Below, piece after piece: positions 46,271 to 58,584 of a stretch of DNA of 64,000 nucleotides. Location: assembly GCF_039555335.1 (NCBI RefSeq), contig NC_092647.1:13809594-13873593 (forward strand), given 5' to 3'. The position numbers were made by a program, and so were the translations under genes. Position 1 is the stretch's first letter, and every line of letters begins with the position of its first letter. Source of the DNA: Amphiura filiformis. Lineage: Eukaryota; Echinodermata; Ophiuroidea; Amphilepidida; Amphiuridae. Below the pieces are notes generated by a model. It was given only the letters and a program-made list of their open reading frames with translations, was not told where the DNA came from and did not search any database.

Positions 46271-48432
46271 CCCCCCCCGGAATATATAGGCCTATACATT
46301 GCACTAGCTGGTTTGTATGTGTTCGTCACGACTCAAACAAATTTATAAGAATTACGGGCCCTGGAAGAAACCTGCCTCCAGTCCAAAATCAAAACCATAA
46401 AGGGGTAAATTATAAAAGAAAATATCCAAAATATGTCTCACCTTGTGAAACTAATTTAAACGAATCCTGATACAAAACAAAAACACTACTTTCTTCAACA
46501 TGTCTAAGGAAAGTATACGTGTTTCACAAAATATACCACTTATGTATTCTGAATTAGAATAGTAGTATAGCTATATATGGTCATGTTGAACAATTCCGTG
46601 AAATCAAACCGCACGAATCCTCTCGGATCTCTCATGCAAGTGTGCATACATTATTATGCAACATAGAATCCGAACTTGGATCCATGTCTCGGTTATCCAA
46701 ATTAAGAAACCGAATACTACTCATATCTCTCAAAACTTAGTAGTATTACTTCAGACATGCATATAAAATTGTCTTTATTAAAATAAACCATCCAAATATT
46801 TAAGGCTCTAAATTAAGCCTTTTTTTTCGAAATCCTTCAAAACTTTCAAATTCTTTCCAAATTTCCAAAATAATCTTCTACTCAACCAATTGAACACTTC
46901 ACTGTCTTTTAGTAAAAATGTCTGCGTCAGCAGACTAAAAATTGTACATTAACACTAATAAAAATTCCCTTTAAAAGGGAAGGCCAGCGTCAATGCAGAA
47001 GAGGTCTTGTAAATAGTTTGGGTCACCGTGAAAGGCATTTTTTAGGATCACGCTTACATCCATGTTACATGACAGTTCACCAAACCATCAATGGTGAGAA
47101 CATGCACACTGAAACAGCAAAACACATTAACTCCTATAACTCCTGTCAACTCTTTAATCCATTACTCCAAATTGTTCTGTATTTTTGTCTTTACTGCTTT
47201 TTACCCATGCTTATTATAAAAATCAAGAAATACACTGCAGTTGTTAGTTAATTCGCTATGTTAACTCAACTTACATGCACATTTTATTTTAAAATAATTT
47301 TATATTATTTCGCAATGTATAGTTTACTATAAAGTAGATAGTGGCAAGCACATGATAAAGGACTGATCATTCACTACAATCTTCACTTTTAAACTGTATT
47401 TTTTGAATGTGTTGATTGTTAGTCCGAAACTCCTGCAAAGCTATGGACATGGCATCTTACCTACTCCATTCTGTAGTCTGCATTGTGTGTTTTCTCAGTC
47501 TTCAATCATTTTGTTGAATGTAATTTTATGAATCAAATAAAAAAGATAGAAATTGGCCTCACTTTAGTTATGTGTCATTTTACAGTATTTATCATTTATA
47601 AAGTAAGACAATAATTTATTTATTTTCTATAAGTGCATGTCAAAATATGGGATATATTGTTCAATATTATAGCTAGCCCCTAATAACTTTATTTTCAATC
47701 GGATTTTTCCCGTTGAAAAGACAAAACTGATGTTAAAGATAGCAATAATATCATCAATAACATTTTGAGTCAATTTTATCCATAAAACGATACAGGATAG
47801 GATAGATAATTACTTTGACTTCAATGTGGTCCATATAATGAAGATTTTGATTCCACAACATTATTAGATCTGTTATCAACATATCAATTATGCACTCACA
47901 TGCAACCAAACATCATGCTATGCTCAGTAGTCCACTGATAATGTGATATGACCTCGTGATCATTCCCCCGCTTTGACCATGTCATTTTTTTTTATATGCT
48001 GATTGCTGAACAAGTTTATGTTTATATGTGTAGGCCTAACCTATGATAACTTTTTAAGTCATAATTAATTCAAACATAACTTTGGCAATACTCAATCGTT
48101 TTCGTTCGTTGAAACGGCAAAACATACTTTCTTTTCCTTGCAAATCGAATTAGCAGAAATCAAAAACATTTCCACCACGAGAAGTAAAAAAAATAATTCA
48201 TACCAATAGAAGAAGGCTATAATCTTAGCTAATCTTTAGTGTACACAAACCCCATCTCAGAATTAGGTACCAGCGCCCTATGCGCTGGCGAAAACAGCAA
48301 GGCCGCAGGGCCGGCAGGCCCGAGGCCGGCGACTCCCATACGTCGACTAAACACTCCAGTGAGGAAAACAACCGCGTAGTGTCTTGCATTTTGAACAATA
48401 CTTGCTTTGGGTACTTTCTGGGGATACCTTTT

Positions 48433-48809
48433 CCCATTCAGTGATTTGCTCATCCGGACGATCGTAAAAATCATCAAAATTTTGGTACCGTACTTTTGTT
48501 ATTACATAGATGTGCTAAGTCTGCGAATGGTTCAGCCAAAAGCCGTGTAGGCCTATTTAAGACAAAATAAGACATTTTACACGAATCTGTATTTTTAGAT
48601 ACTGACAGTATCTAAAATTAGCTACAAGTATTTGAATGGCGGGGCTTGAACTTCCTCAGTACTGCTGTTTTCTTCATTTTTTGCCAAATTTGGCATTTCA
48701 AAAATACCAAATGACAATTTGAACGACTTAGGCCTATCCTTCTCTTTTAAGCAATTTATAAACAATTTTATTTTTTTACTCTTGCGCTGGGATCACTGAA
48801 TGGGTCTTT
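48433..48809. mobile_element. MITE with ends CCCATTCAGTGAT, copy in duplication 1
   Basis: CCCATTCAGTGAT at the left and ATCACTGAATGGG at the right are exact inverse ends; the copy at 57,592-57,955 shows longer ends (AAAGGCCCATTCAG / CTGAATGGGTCTTT). Non-coding. Confidence 0.7.
48593..48617. repeat. 25-base perfect palindrome present only in copy 1
   Basis: TTTTAGATACTG, one A, then the exact complement. Copy 2 reads TGTATTTTAGCTACAAG at the matching place, so about 22 bases are gained here or lost there. Confidence 0.75.
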
Positions 48810-50524
48810 AAGAAATGTGGCGTATCATGTCAAAAACAGACATCTTTTGGACAGCTTATAAATTTGGAGGCTTTCACATAAAGAGCTATTTTGCTCCACA
48901 ACGCCGTTTTCCCCAATAAAATCGGACATTCCTAAGCGAAGAAATTGAGTTATGGTATTAAAAATTGGAAATTGAAATATCGTGGGTAAAAAGCTGAAAA
49001 GACAAATAAAACCAGAACAGAACAATTTAGAGAACAATAATGAATTAATAATAATGAACAATAATGAATTAAAGAGTTGACAGGAGATTAGGAGTTAATG
49101 TTTTCTGCAGTTTCAGTGTACATCTTCTCACCGTTGATGGTTTGGTGGACTGTCATGTAACATGGATGTAGTAAGCCCTGATCCTAAATATGCCTTTCAC
49201 ATTGACCAAAACTAATTACAAGACCTCTTCTACATTGAGGCTGGCTTTCCCTTTTAAAGGGAATTTTTATTAAAGTCCTTGCACTGTACAGCTTGACTAC
49301 GCGGGTGACAGCTTGAAATACATATCACCTCCCGCCCCCCTAGACTATGCCATAGTCGAATTTTATTAAAAATATTTTATTAAAAATATGTTATTATTAG
49401 TCATGATGAACCCATTTCGTTGAACTCAAAATTATACTGATGTTTATTAAAACTATTAATATTCAATAGTAAAATGGTCATAAAGAATTAAGAATATCAG
49501 ATGATTAGTGACAATAAAAGTAATTGAATGTAACATAATTATAATGGCTCACTTTAATACTGAACAATTCTGATTTTGGAATCTACCAGTTTATTGATAG
49601 CGAACCCCGAAAATCCTTGGGAAGCTAACGAACAGAGGGAGTGCGGTGACTGAAAAGATCAGATACAGGTGTGAAAATCTATCAGTTGCACACAAATCAA
49701 TATAAATCAGAGTTTTATGCTTAAATGTAATAGCCAGAGTATGCAAAAAGGGCTAGTGGAATACGGAGAAGTCTACCCCCCCCCCCAGCGCTAATATATA
49801 TATGATACATTGTACACTGTACATCAGCAATATTATAAAGAACGGTATCCGGAATTCAACAACGAGCATGAATGATACAAGTTTCTTTTATCCCAAAATG
49901 ACAAGAAATCCGCTGAACTCTAAATCCAGCATCTGTGTAATGTTTCTAAACTACTCAAATAGTAATAATACATCAAAGTTTGGTTTATACACGTACCTGA
50001 AATTGCTGAAAAACATTAATACAAAATGTGAAGGAATCAGACATCTATCTTGCACCCTTGCACTAACTTCTATACCACTGACCCCGGGCACTGACCCAGA
50101 GGTCACGTAAAAAGGTCAGTCTAAGGTTCCTCCAACACATGAATAAAGTTTTGTTTACGGGGCCTGTTTTCAGTGATTATATGTCACATTAGCATTTCGA
50201 AGACTTATATTTTGTATGACGCTGTATAAATTGTGTACTTTCAAGGTAAATTTATATTTTGCATATGATATAGGCTTAATGCTAATAATTTTAAATGCCC
50301 ACAAAATATATAGTACTATCTTTAAAAAAGCACCACTAAACAGTAATTTTATTTTTCTACAAGATATTTTCTTGGGCAATTTAAATAGGAATACAATTCA
50401 GTTATTCAGAAATTAATCTTGGATTTTCGGTTGAAAATCTTAGAAACCTTGGTTTCTTGGCGAAAAAGGAATAATAATAATAGATGTGCCATAAACAATC
50501 ACCCATTTTTCCAAACTTAATTAC

Positions 50525-50565
50525 CTAGCTGGGGGGTTTACAACCCCCTGAGCATGCTGAGCTAG
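50525..50565. repeat. Short foldback at the start of a dispersed repeat
   Basis: ACCTAGCT at the left pairs with AGCTAGGT at the right, with GGGGGTT/AACCCCC pairing inside. Confidence 0.7.
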
Positions 50566-50859
50566 GTCCTGTTTTTCTATCCGTTCTTTCTGCTTCTTTC
50601 TTCTTTCTGGCAATCAACTTCAAAATGCTTCTCCTCCTACATGTTACACCCTACAGTTACGTAACTTTGACATAATGTATATCGGCTATATCCAATTCCC
50701 ATAAGGTGTAAACAGAAGGTCATTAAGGGGGCATTACCGGTATATGACCAAATACATTCAAAATGCTTCTTCTACCACAAATTACATAGCACAATGACGT
50801 CACTTGCATATTTGCATCGGTTATAGCCTACCTTGTGTCTATAACTTGTACACAGAATT

Positions 50860-51345
50860 AGGGTCAAAGGTCATCAAGGGGTAAAATTTTACAATTTCAT
50901 TATCTGGACATCTGCAAAGAGTATGTGGCTCAAATTTATTGGCAACAAATCTCATGACCAGGGGAATATTTTGCAGGGAGAGGGTCAAAGGTCATGCAGA
51001 AGTCAAATCTTACAAATACATTTTCTGGACATCTGTAAGGGGTATGGGGCTCAAACTTGGTGACAACAAACTTCATGTACTGGGGTAAACTTTGCCGCTG
51101 TCAGGTCAAAGGTCATCTTAGGTCAAGTTTTAGAATTTCATTATCTGTACATCTGTAAGGGGTACGGCTCAAACTCAGTGATAACAAACCTCGTGGCCAG
51201 GGGAACAATTTGGAACATTTTGAAGGGCTCAGGTCAAAGGTCATCTGGGTCTAAATCTTAGAATTGTATTTTCTGGACATCTGTAAGGAGTATGTGACTC
51301 AAACTCATCGACAACAAACCCCATGACCAGGGGAATGTTTTTTTT
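50860..51345. repeat. 121-bp tandem repeat, four copies, each with a DR1-like site
   Basis: GTCAAAGGTCAT recurs at 50,863, 50,984, 51,105 and 51,233 (spacing 121, 121, 128). Other shared phrases are TTTTCTGGACATCTGTAAGG and AACAAACCTC/CATGACCAGGGG. Two copies have the exact DR1 AGGTCAAAGGTCA (51,103-51,115 and 51,231-51,243); the others differ at the first base. Confidence 0.85.
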
Positions 51346-51424
51346 TGAACATTTTGCAGGGATCAGATACCTCCACAATACCAACACTTCGACTTGGAAG
51401 TGACGAGATGTGCGGACAGCAGTT

Positions 51425-51780
51425 CGAAACTAGGGTCTTTCGGTGAGAGCCTAGACACCAAAAAAAAGGGTCTTTCGGTGAGAAGGCCCAAAAAACTGTG
51501 GAAAATCTTACCAAAAAGGGGGTCTTTCCGTAAGACTGGAAAAAAATTGGGTCAAAATATAAAAATTGATACAAAATTTTCAAAAAGTCATCCAAATTTG
51601 AAAATTTATGAAATTTAAATAAAAATAATGAAAAAACGGAGTCATTCGGTGAGAGATCAGAAATTTGTCTAAAATTCTTGAAAAATGGGGTCTTTTGGCG
51701 ACAGGAAAACAATAAGGGGGTCATTGGGTGCGAGGGAGTTCAGTAAAGCAAAAAGGGGATCATTGGGTGAGAAGGAGCCT
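51425..51780. repeat. Degenerate GGGTCTTTCGGTGAGA repeat
   Basis: At least six irregular copies. It is the complement of the repeat at 45,885-46,270. The 139-codon minus-strand ORF across it is a repeat shadow. Confidence 0.65.
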
Positions 51781-52365
51781 GTGGTCAATGTGGCCGCACG
51801 TTCCCGTCGCCCATTTTTTATGCAGATGTTGGTGTCAGGACTAGAAGTCACATTGTACTTTTACACTTGATTTGGTTGCTTGAGGACAATTTCTTAATAA
51901 TATTTACAAAACGTGCGTGTTAATTTTACCTACATGTTTAATAAGTGTGCTGTGTGATTACACTATTTAACCTATCAATCATTATGCGATCGTCAACAAA
52001 TAACATTGAAGCTTGAAAACAAATCAATTACTCAAGCCCTGTGTAGTTGTTTCAACTCTCATAAATATAATATAAATCTTAACTTTAGGTGACGATAAAA
52101 GACAAAACTATTCTACGGGCCCGTCTGACCCAACTATTGCGTTTTGGGAAGTGTAGGAAATTAAAAACAACGGTTTTTTTTTTGCCGAAGTGGATTGATT
52201 TTGAGAGAAATTTATCCCAAAAAAAATCTATTGTCTATTATGTTTGCAAAAACTGTTCACATTTGTCAAGCTTTCAGTCATTTTTAGGTCATATTATAAT
52301 AGCATCTTCCAGGAAAAATCATTACCGATCTTCACCCTATTTGTTAAGTCCGTAAGAATAGGGTT

Positions 52366-52565
52366 TTTTTAAAGTCATAATTAATTCAAACATAACTTTG
52401 GCTATACTCAATTGTTTTCGTTCGTTGAAACGGCAAAACATACTTTCTTTTTCTTACATATCAAATAGCAACACTTTAAAAAATTTCACCACAAAAAGTA
52501 AAATAGAGTAATTCATATCAATAGAATTTTGTGTAATAATCTTTTGTGTACACAAATCTCATCTA
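52366..52565. repeat. Fragment duplicated from the 48,050-48,262 region
   Basis: AAAGTCATAATTAATTCAAA and the following 190 bases match 48,050-48,262 in direct orientation with scattered changes. It stands outside the main collinear blocks. Confidence 0.75.
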
Positions 52566-52944
52566 TGAAATAAAATAAAATAGAAAAGATGATTGGAAAG
52601 TGGACTGGTTAGGTGAAGGTGACGCCACACACTCTGGACTTGGTCTGCTAGAATTTTAGAAGAGTACTTTTAATATTGGCCGGTTATTTTTCACACAGCG
52701 ACGATAACTAGGCAAATCCTCATACTTCTAACATACGCTATTTGTAGAGGTTACGCGTCAATGGTAAGAGCACTGTGTATTGTGTATAGGAAAACGGACA
52801 GTAACTGCAGTATGCCATTTTTTGTTATTGCAAAATGTAGGTTTTCAGCTAAATATCAAAGGTTTTACTGTTCTATAATTGGAAAAACTTGGATTTTCAA
52901 CCGATAACCCAAGATTTTTTCAAATTTGAAAACCTTGCTTTCTT

Positions 52945-53708
52945 TTTTCAATACGCCGTTATTGCAGTATTGGCATATAGGCATGTAGGGTTCTCTTTGG
53001 TGTCGGTTCGTTCAAGTATTAACTTTCTAAACACAGTGAAGCCTCTACACAGTGTCTGCTCATCTGTCTTTAAGCCTAGCTCCTGAATGATTGAGACTTT
53101 GCTGCAGTATATTTAGCAAGATTTTTATTTCGTATGACTAGACCTTGTAAAGATCTTAGAAATATATAGCCTTTATTAATGCTTCTTTATGTATTTGCCA
53201 GTTATTTGACACTTTGAAGCCTTTAATTAACATTTGTAAGGCTTCTCTTTGGTAAGGATTCGCTCATGTGCGTTTAAGTCACCTGACTATGTGAAGCCTT
53301 TATTACAGTGTTGGCATATATGCAAGGCTTCTCTTTGCTATGAATTCGTTAATGGGTTTTCAAGTTAAATGATACTGTGAATCCTTTATTACAGTACTGG
53401 CATATGTAAGGGGTCTCTTGAGCTTATTTGGTATGGGTTCGTTCATGTGTTTTCAAGTTACCTGACTATGTGAAGCCTTTGTTGGTCGCAGTATGTAAGG
53501 TTTCTGTTTCTCTTTGGTATGATTTAGTTCATGATTCTTCAAACTACCTCCATGTGCAAGGCCTAATATGGCAATACTGACATCTGTAACCACCGCCTAT
53601 TTTGTATGAGTTCGTTCATGTGTTTTCAAGTTACTTAATTGAGTGAAGCACTTGTGGCAGTATTAGCAAGACTTCTCTGTAGTATGTATACGTTCATGTG
53701 TTTTAAAG
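52945..53708 (-). pseudogene. Decayed 3' finger-coding tail of zinc-finger gene 2
   Basis: The minus strand still shows about eight broken C2H2 finger units (complements of TGTGAAGCCTTTGTTGCAGT and TTCGTTCATGTGTTTTCAAG), with frameshifts and lost cysteines that increase away from the ORF. The segment is longer than the corresponding tail of gene 1. Confidence 0.8.
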
Positions 53709-55232
53709 TCACAAGACTGTGTGAAGCCTTTGTTGCAATATTGGCATAATGTGAGGCGTGTCTTTCGTATGAATTCGTTCATGAGTTTTCAAGTTACCTG
53801 ACTGTGCGAAGCCTTTTTTACAGTATTGCCATATGTAAGGCTTCTTTTTGGTATGGATTCTTTCATGTGTTTTCAAGTTACCCGACTCCGTGAATCCCTT
53901 GTTGCAGTATTGGCATATGTAAGGCTTTTCTTTGGTATGAATTCGTGCGTGTATTTTCAAGTCACTAGACTGTGTGAAGCCTTTATTGCAGTGTTGACAA
54001 ATGTAAGGCTTCTCTTTCGTATGAATTCGTTCATGTGTTTTCAAGCTACCTGACTGTGTGAAGCCTTTGTTGCAGTATTGGCATATGTAAGGCTTTTCTT
54101 TGGTATGAATTCGTGCGTGTGCTTTCAAGTTACCTGACTGCGTGAAACCTTTGTTGCAGTATTGACATTTATAAGGCTTTGCATTGGTATGAATTCGTTC
54201 ATGTTTTTTCATGTTACTAGACAGTTTGAAGCCTTTGTTGCAATATGAACATTTGTAGGGTGTATTTTTGGTGTGAATTCGTTCATGTTCTTTCAAGTGA
54301 CTAGACCATGTGAAGCCTTTACTACAGTGTTGGCATATGTAAGGCTTCTCTTTGGTATGAATTCGTTCATGTGCTTTCAAGTTACCTGACCCTGTGAAGC
54401 CTTTGTTGCAGTATTGGCATATAAAAGGCTTCTCTTTCGTATGAACTCGTTCATGTGTTTTCAAGTCACCTGACTGTGCGAAGCCTTTATTACAGTATTG
54501 ACATATGTAAGGCTTCTCATTGGTATGAACTCGTTCATGTGTTTTCAAGTTACTTGACTGTGTGAAGCCTTTATAACAGTATTGACATTTATAAGGCTTT
54601 GCATTGGTATGGATTCGTTCATGTTTTTTCATGCTACCAGACTGTGTGAAGCCTTTGTTGCAATATGAACATTTGTAAGGTGTCTTTTTGGTATGAATTC
54701 GTTCATGTGCGTTCAAGTTACAAGACTGCGTGAAGCCTTTGTTGCAGTGTTGGCATGTGTAAGGTTTCTCCTTGGTATGGGTACGTTCGTGTGTCTTCAA
54801 GTTACTTGAATAAGTGAAGCCTTTGTTACAGTATTTGCATTTGTAAAGCTTCTCTTTGGTAAGATTCCGTTCATGTACCTTTAGCTCACTCCTGATTGAA
54901 AACGTTTTCTCACAGTTTTGACCTTGGTAAAATGCCTGTTTCGAATCGTTCTCATTTGTTTGTTTGATTGTTGACTCATTTCCACCCGTACATTGGTCAA
55001 GAAATGGTGATGTCAGAAAACCATCTCTCCTGATGTCATCGGCGATGTATTTCTTTCTGTTGTTTGGAATGTGTATCAACTTCTTCTTATAGTCATACCA
55101 GTATCTGCGAATCCACAGCTCGTGATGACGCAGATGACACAGATATCGATGTGTATTATTAAAGAACCTTCTGCAATATTTACACACGTGAGGCATCAGG
55201 AACTCCCATTCTCGTGGTTTTCTTGGAGGCAT
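53709..55232 (-). CDS. C2H2 zinc-finger protein 2, 13 tandem fingers, frameshifted C-terminus
   Basis: 507 residues from the Met of MPPRKPREWEF, chosen because the same TTTTATTTCAG acceptor precedes it as in gene 1. The N-terminal finger, basic stretch and linker are almost identical to gene 1. From 130 to 493 come 13 fingers of 28 residues; the last has Trp for its first Cys (YIWQYCKKGF) and probably cannot bind zinc normally. The final 14 residues are out of frame: a one-base insertion near 53,747 converts the HICQYCNKGF frame to HIMPILQQ. Compared with gene 1, fingers 2 and 5 are extra, and later fingers differ at positions -1, 3 and 6. A nuclear DNA-binding role is inferred from the family. 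Confidence 0.88.
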   Translation of the reverse strand: MPPRKPREWEFLMPHVCKYCRRFFNNTHRYLCHLRHHELWIRRYWYDYKKKLIHIPNNRKKYIADDIRRDGFLTSPFLDQCTGGNESTIKQTNENDSKQAFYQGQNCEKTFSIRSELKVHERNLTKEKLYKCKYCNKGFTYSSNLKTHERTHTKEKPYTCQHCNKGFTQSCNLNAHERIHTKKTPYKCSYCNKGFTQSGSMKKHERIHTNAKPYKCQYCYKGFTQSSNLKTHERVHTNEKPYICQYCNKGFAQSGDLKTHERVHTKEKPFICQYCNKGFTGSGNLKAHERIHTKEKPYICQHCSKGFTWSSHLKEHERIHTKNTPYKCSYCNKGFKLSSNMKKHERIHTNAKPYKCQYCNKGFTQSGNLKAHARIHTKEKPYICQYCNKGFTQSGSLKTHERIHTKEKPYICQHCNKGFTQSSDLKIHARIHTKEKPYICQYCNKGFTESGNLKTHERIHTKKKPYIWQYCKKGFAQSGNLKTHERIHTKDTPHIMPILQQRLHTVL

Positions 55233-55244
55233 TTCTGAAATAAA
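55233..55244 (-). promoter_or_regulatory. Splice acceptor before zinc-finger gene 2 coding exon
   Basis: Minus-strand TTTTATTTCAG directly before AAATGCC, as in gene 1. Confidence 0.6.
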
Positions 55245-56225
55245 AGAATGTAGAGCAATCGATCTAATTGAGGCAACATTACGAATCCTGAAATACATGA
55301 TTCATTATTAAGCTACTTACATACTAGTACTCGAATTTCTCATCAATTTCATAAAATTTCTCATAATTCAACTTTCCAAATGTCTCATCCAAAGGAAAAA
55401 TACAATTAACAGAAAAAAAAAGTTCGTTTTTGTTTTTGTTTACGAAAATTTTCAGTTTCATACTATTTGAAGTGAAAGTTGATATACGTTTAGAGAAAGA
55501 ACTTTAATTAAGGAGGAATTATTTGGTCGCTCCTGATTTAATATTTAGTCGGCTTCGTCATGTGTATTTAGGTCTTGTTCACTTTCTTCAATCCTTCTAC
55601 TTCCGTCTTTTTCCTCAGTCTCCTGAATAATATTAATATAACTATACCAGTCATATACTGTGAATTGACAATAGCTATTAGGTCTAAACTGAATCTTACT
55701 ATAATTTGCTATAACCATCGGCATCAAGATATCGACAAATATCAGTTGAAATGAAGGTGAGGGGGAGGGGCACTCAACACAAATGACCATACGGGTATGC
55801 TCCCTTTTTAAATTTCACAGCTCCGAAAGACCCCCTATATTTGACCAAAATAGAGCTCCGAAAGACCCTTGATTTTGATAATTTCAACTCTAAAAGACCC
55901 AAAAATTGCTCATTCCTCATATTTCTGGGTTTTTTTTTCATGCGATTTTCACTAGTTGGTTTGAGTGTGTTCGTCACGACTCAAACAAACATATATTGGT
56001 CAAGGTAGGAAAACAACCGCGTAGTGTCTTGCATTTTGAACAATACTTACTTTGGGTACTTTCTGTGGATACCTTTTCGCCAGCTCATTCGCGGGCTGGT
56101 ATATATTTCTGGGATCGGGTCTGTTTGCTCAAGAGATTAACTTTTATTGGTATTGGAATGACTTATTTTTTATATTTTTTGCGGTGGAATTTTTAAAAAT
56201 TATTGTAATTCGATTTGTCAGGAAA

Positions 56226-56980
56226 AGTAAGTATGTTTTGCCGTTTCAACGAATGAAAACGAGTGAGTATTACCAAAGTTATGTTTGAATTAATATGAAT
56301 TTAAAAGTTTTAGGTATAGGCCTAAAATGTAACAGTAATATACAGCATCATATGGTCAGCAGAAGAAAAGTATGTCATTTCAGTGTCTTTGACCCGGGGT
56401 CCTTGACCACTGAACAGCGTGATATCATGTTGATAACAGATCTAAGAATCAAAATCTTCATCATATGGACCATATTGATGTCAAAGTAATTATCTATCCT
56501 ATCCTGTGTCGTTTTATGGATAAAAATGACTCAAAATGCTATTGATGAAATAGTTGCTATCATAAACATCAGTTTTGCCTTTTCAACGGGAAAAATCCGA
56601 TGCAAAATAAAGTTTTTAGGGCCTAGCTATAATATGGGCATAATTTATGCATGTAGGCCAATAGTATTGAACAATGTACCCATTTGACATGCACTGATAG
56701 ATAATAAATTGTCTTACTTTATTAATTTAATAACTTCTATGTTATAAATAAAATGACACATAACGTAAGTGAAGCTACTTTCTATCTTTTTTATTTGATT
56801 CATAAACTTACAGTCAAAACACACAAGAGTGAAGATTGCAGTGAGTAATCAGTCCTTTATAAATGTTCTTGCCACCATCTATCATATAGTAAACTATACA
56901 TTGCGAATTAATATCAAATTATTTTAAAATAAAAAATGTACATGTAAGGTAAGTTTATATTATGTTATAATATGGCGAAT
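56226..56980. repeat. Segment inverted relative to copy 1
   Basis: GTTTTGCCGTTTCAACGAA at 56,234 and TTTTCAACGGGAAAAATCCG at 56,579 are reverse complements of sequences at about 48,120 and 47,700. The order is also reversed, whereas flanking blocks keep the same orientation in both copies. This indicates an inversion of roughly 0.8-0.9 kb. Confidence 0.72.
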
Positions 56981-57309
56981 TAAAGGAGTATTTCGTGATC
57001 CTAGCATCCTCTTTTTATGACATTTTTCAGTAGATATCCACAAAAAAAGCTTATTCTAAAAAATTTCAGTTGATTCCGATTTTGCCTTTACGAGTTATGC
57101 ATGGTTATGTGTAGACAATGTGTTGCAATTTTGTTCTGGTATACCAGAACGAAATTCAAATTTCACGATTACTTTGCTAAACGAATTAATCTGCAAGAAA
57201 TATTTTGTACATAAACATTATGTAGCCAGAGGTTTCCAGTGATATAAAAATCTCAACTTTTTTGAGAAAAGTTGGGGGATGATGCTGTGGATCACGAAAT
57301 GCCCTTTTA
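56981..57309. mobile_element. MITE family R, copy 2, inserted only in duplication copy 2
   Basis: Ends TAAAGGAGTATTTCGTGATC and GGATCACGAAATGCCCTTTT; the central near-palindrome is at 57,127-57,156. Flanks read GCGAATTAA and TTAACTAA; copy 1 (inverse strand, near 47,245) reads GCGAATTAACTAAC without the element, so TTAA appears duplicated. Confidence 0.75.
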
Positions 57310-57591
57310 TTTAACTAAAACCTGCAGTCAGTGCAGTGTAGTATTTGTGACGTGGTATATCGAAAGCAGACACTTTCGGGCAGGATCGTAAATGGAGAAA
57401 TAGCCAAAAATCTACCCGGGTGATTTTTTCACGATTTGGGTTTATGATGTTATTAATGTTTAAAATATTGTCTGATAGTTTCAGACCGGAATATAACTGG
57501 CATCTTGTATTTTTGAGACATTTTTCAAGGTAATTCCTACTCTCAACATTGTCAATAATATTTTTAAAGGCAGCTTATCTATTATTAATAT

Positions 57592-57955
57592 TAAAGGCCC
57601 ATTCAGTGATTTGCTCATCCGGACGATCGTAAAAATCATCAAAATTTTGGTACCGTACCTTTGTTATTAGTACATAGATGTGCTAAGTCTGCGAATGGTT
57701 CAGCCGAAAGCCGTGTAGGTCTATTTAAGACAAAATAAGACATTTTACACGAATCTGTATTTTAGCTACAAGTATTTGAATGGCGGGGCTTGAACTTCGT
57801 CAGTACTACTGTTTTCTTCATTTTTTGCCAAATTTGGCATTTCAAAAATACCAAATGACAATTTGAATGACTTAGGCCTATCCTTCTCTTTTAAGCAATT
57901 TATAAACAATTTTAATTTTTTTACTCTTGCGCTGGGATCACTGAATGGGTCTTTA
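57592..57955. mobile_element. MITE with ends CCCATTCAGTGAT, copy in duplication 2
   Basis: Counterpart of 48,433-48,809, with better preserved ends (AAAGGCCCATTCAGTGAT / ATCACTGAATGGGTCTTT). Confidence 0.75.
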
Positions 57956-58584
57956 AGAAATGTGGCGTATCATGTCAAAAACAGACATCTTTTGGACAGC
58001 TTATAAATTTGGAGGCTTTCACATAAAGAGCTATTTTGCTCCACAACGCCGTTTTCCCCAATAAAATCGGACATTCCTAAGCGAAGATATTGAGTTCGTA
58101 AGTTATGGTATTAAAAATTGGAAATTGAAATATCGTGGGTAAAAAGCTGAAAAGACAAATAAAACCAGAACAGAACAATTTAGAGAACAATAATGAATTA
58201 ATAATAATGAACAATAATGAATTAAAGAGTTGACAGGAGATTAGGAGTTAATGTTTTCTGCAGTTTCAGTGTACATCTTCTCACCGTTGATGGTTTGGTG
58301 GACTGTCATGTAACATGGATGTAGTAAGCCGTGATCCTAAAAATGCCTTTCACATTGACCAAAACTAATTACAAGACCTCTTCTACATTGAGGCTGGCTT
58401 TCCCTTTTAAAGGGAATTTTTATTAAAGTCCTTGCACTGTACAGCTTGACTACGCGGGTGACAGCTTGAAATACATATGCTCACCTCCCGCCCCTCTATC
58501 ATGCCATATACGTCTAGCCCTCTTCTTTTGTTCCATTATCTATTGTATTTCTTTTGTTCAAAGTCTGGTCAACTGTCGATCATA

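Larger units (their letters stand above)
46958..49275. mobile_element. 2.3-kb element with inverted repeats of about 165 bp
   Basis: The left arm from ATAAAAATTCCCTTTAAAAG (46,960-47,120) is the inverse of the right arm at 49,105-49,275, including GGTTTGGTGGACTGTCATGT. A related right arm is kept in copy 2 at 58,258-58,428, but the left arm is missing there. The interior shows no recognisable transposase. Inner DNA at 47,250-48,130 appears inverted in copy 2 (56,226-56,980). Confidence 0.65.
41860..50295. repeat. Segmental duplication, copy 1
   Basis: Shares long, nearly identical blocks in order with 52,945-63,213. These are the zinc-finger gene (43,300-43,780 with 54,840-55,320); 45,386-45,800 with 55,325-55,745; 45,890-46,080 with 55,780-55,940; 48,433-49,340 with 57,592-58,490; 49,352-50,048 with 59,812-60,480; and 50,075-50,295 with 62,345-63,213. 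Copy 1 alone carries the 1.6-kb element at 43,781. Read by eye; the exact end points and identity need alignment. Confidence 0.85.

Noticed and set aside
51305..51724. 139-codon minus-strand ORF
   Set aside because: It lies on the degenerate GGGTCTTTCGG repeat. Composition follows the repeat and there is no homologous ORF in the related repeats at 45.9 and 55.8 kb.
53826..54053. Plus-strand ORF opposite zinc-finger gene 2
   Set aside because: It is the antisense shadow of the 84-bp finger repeat.
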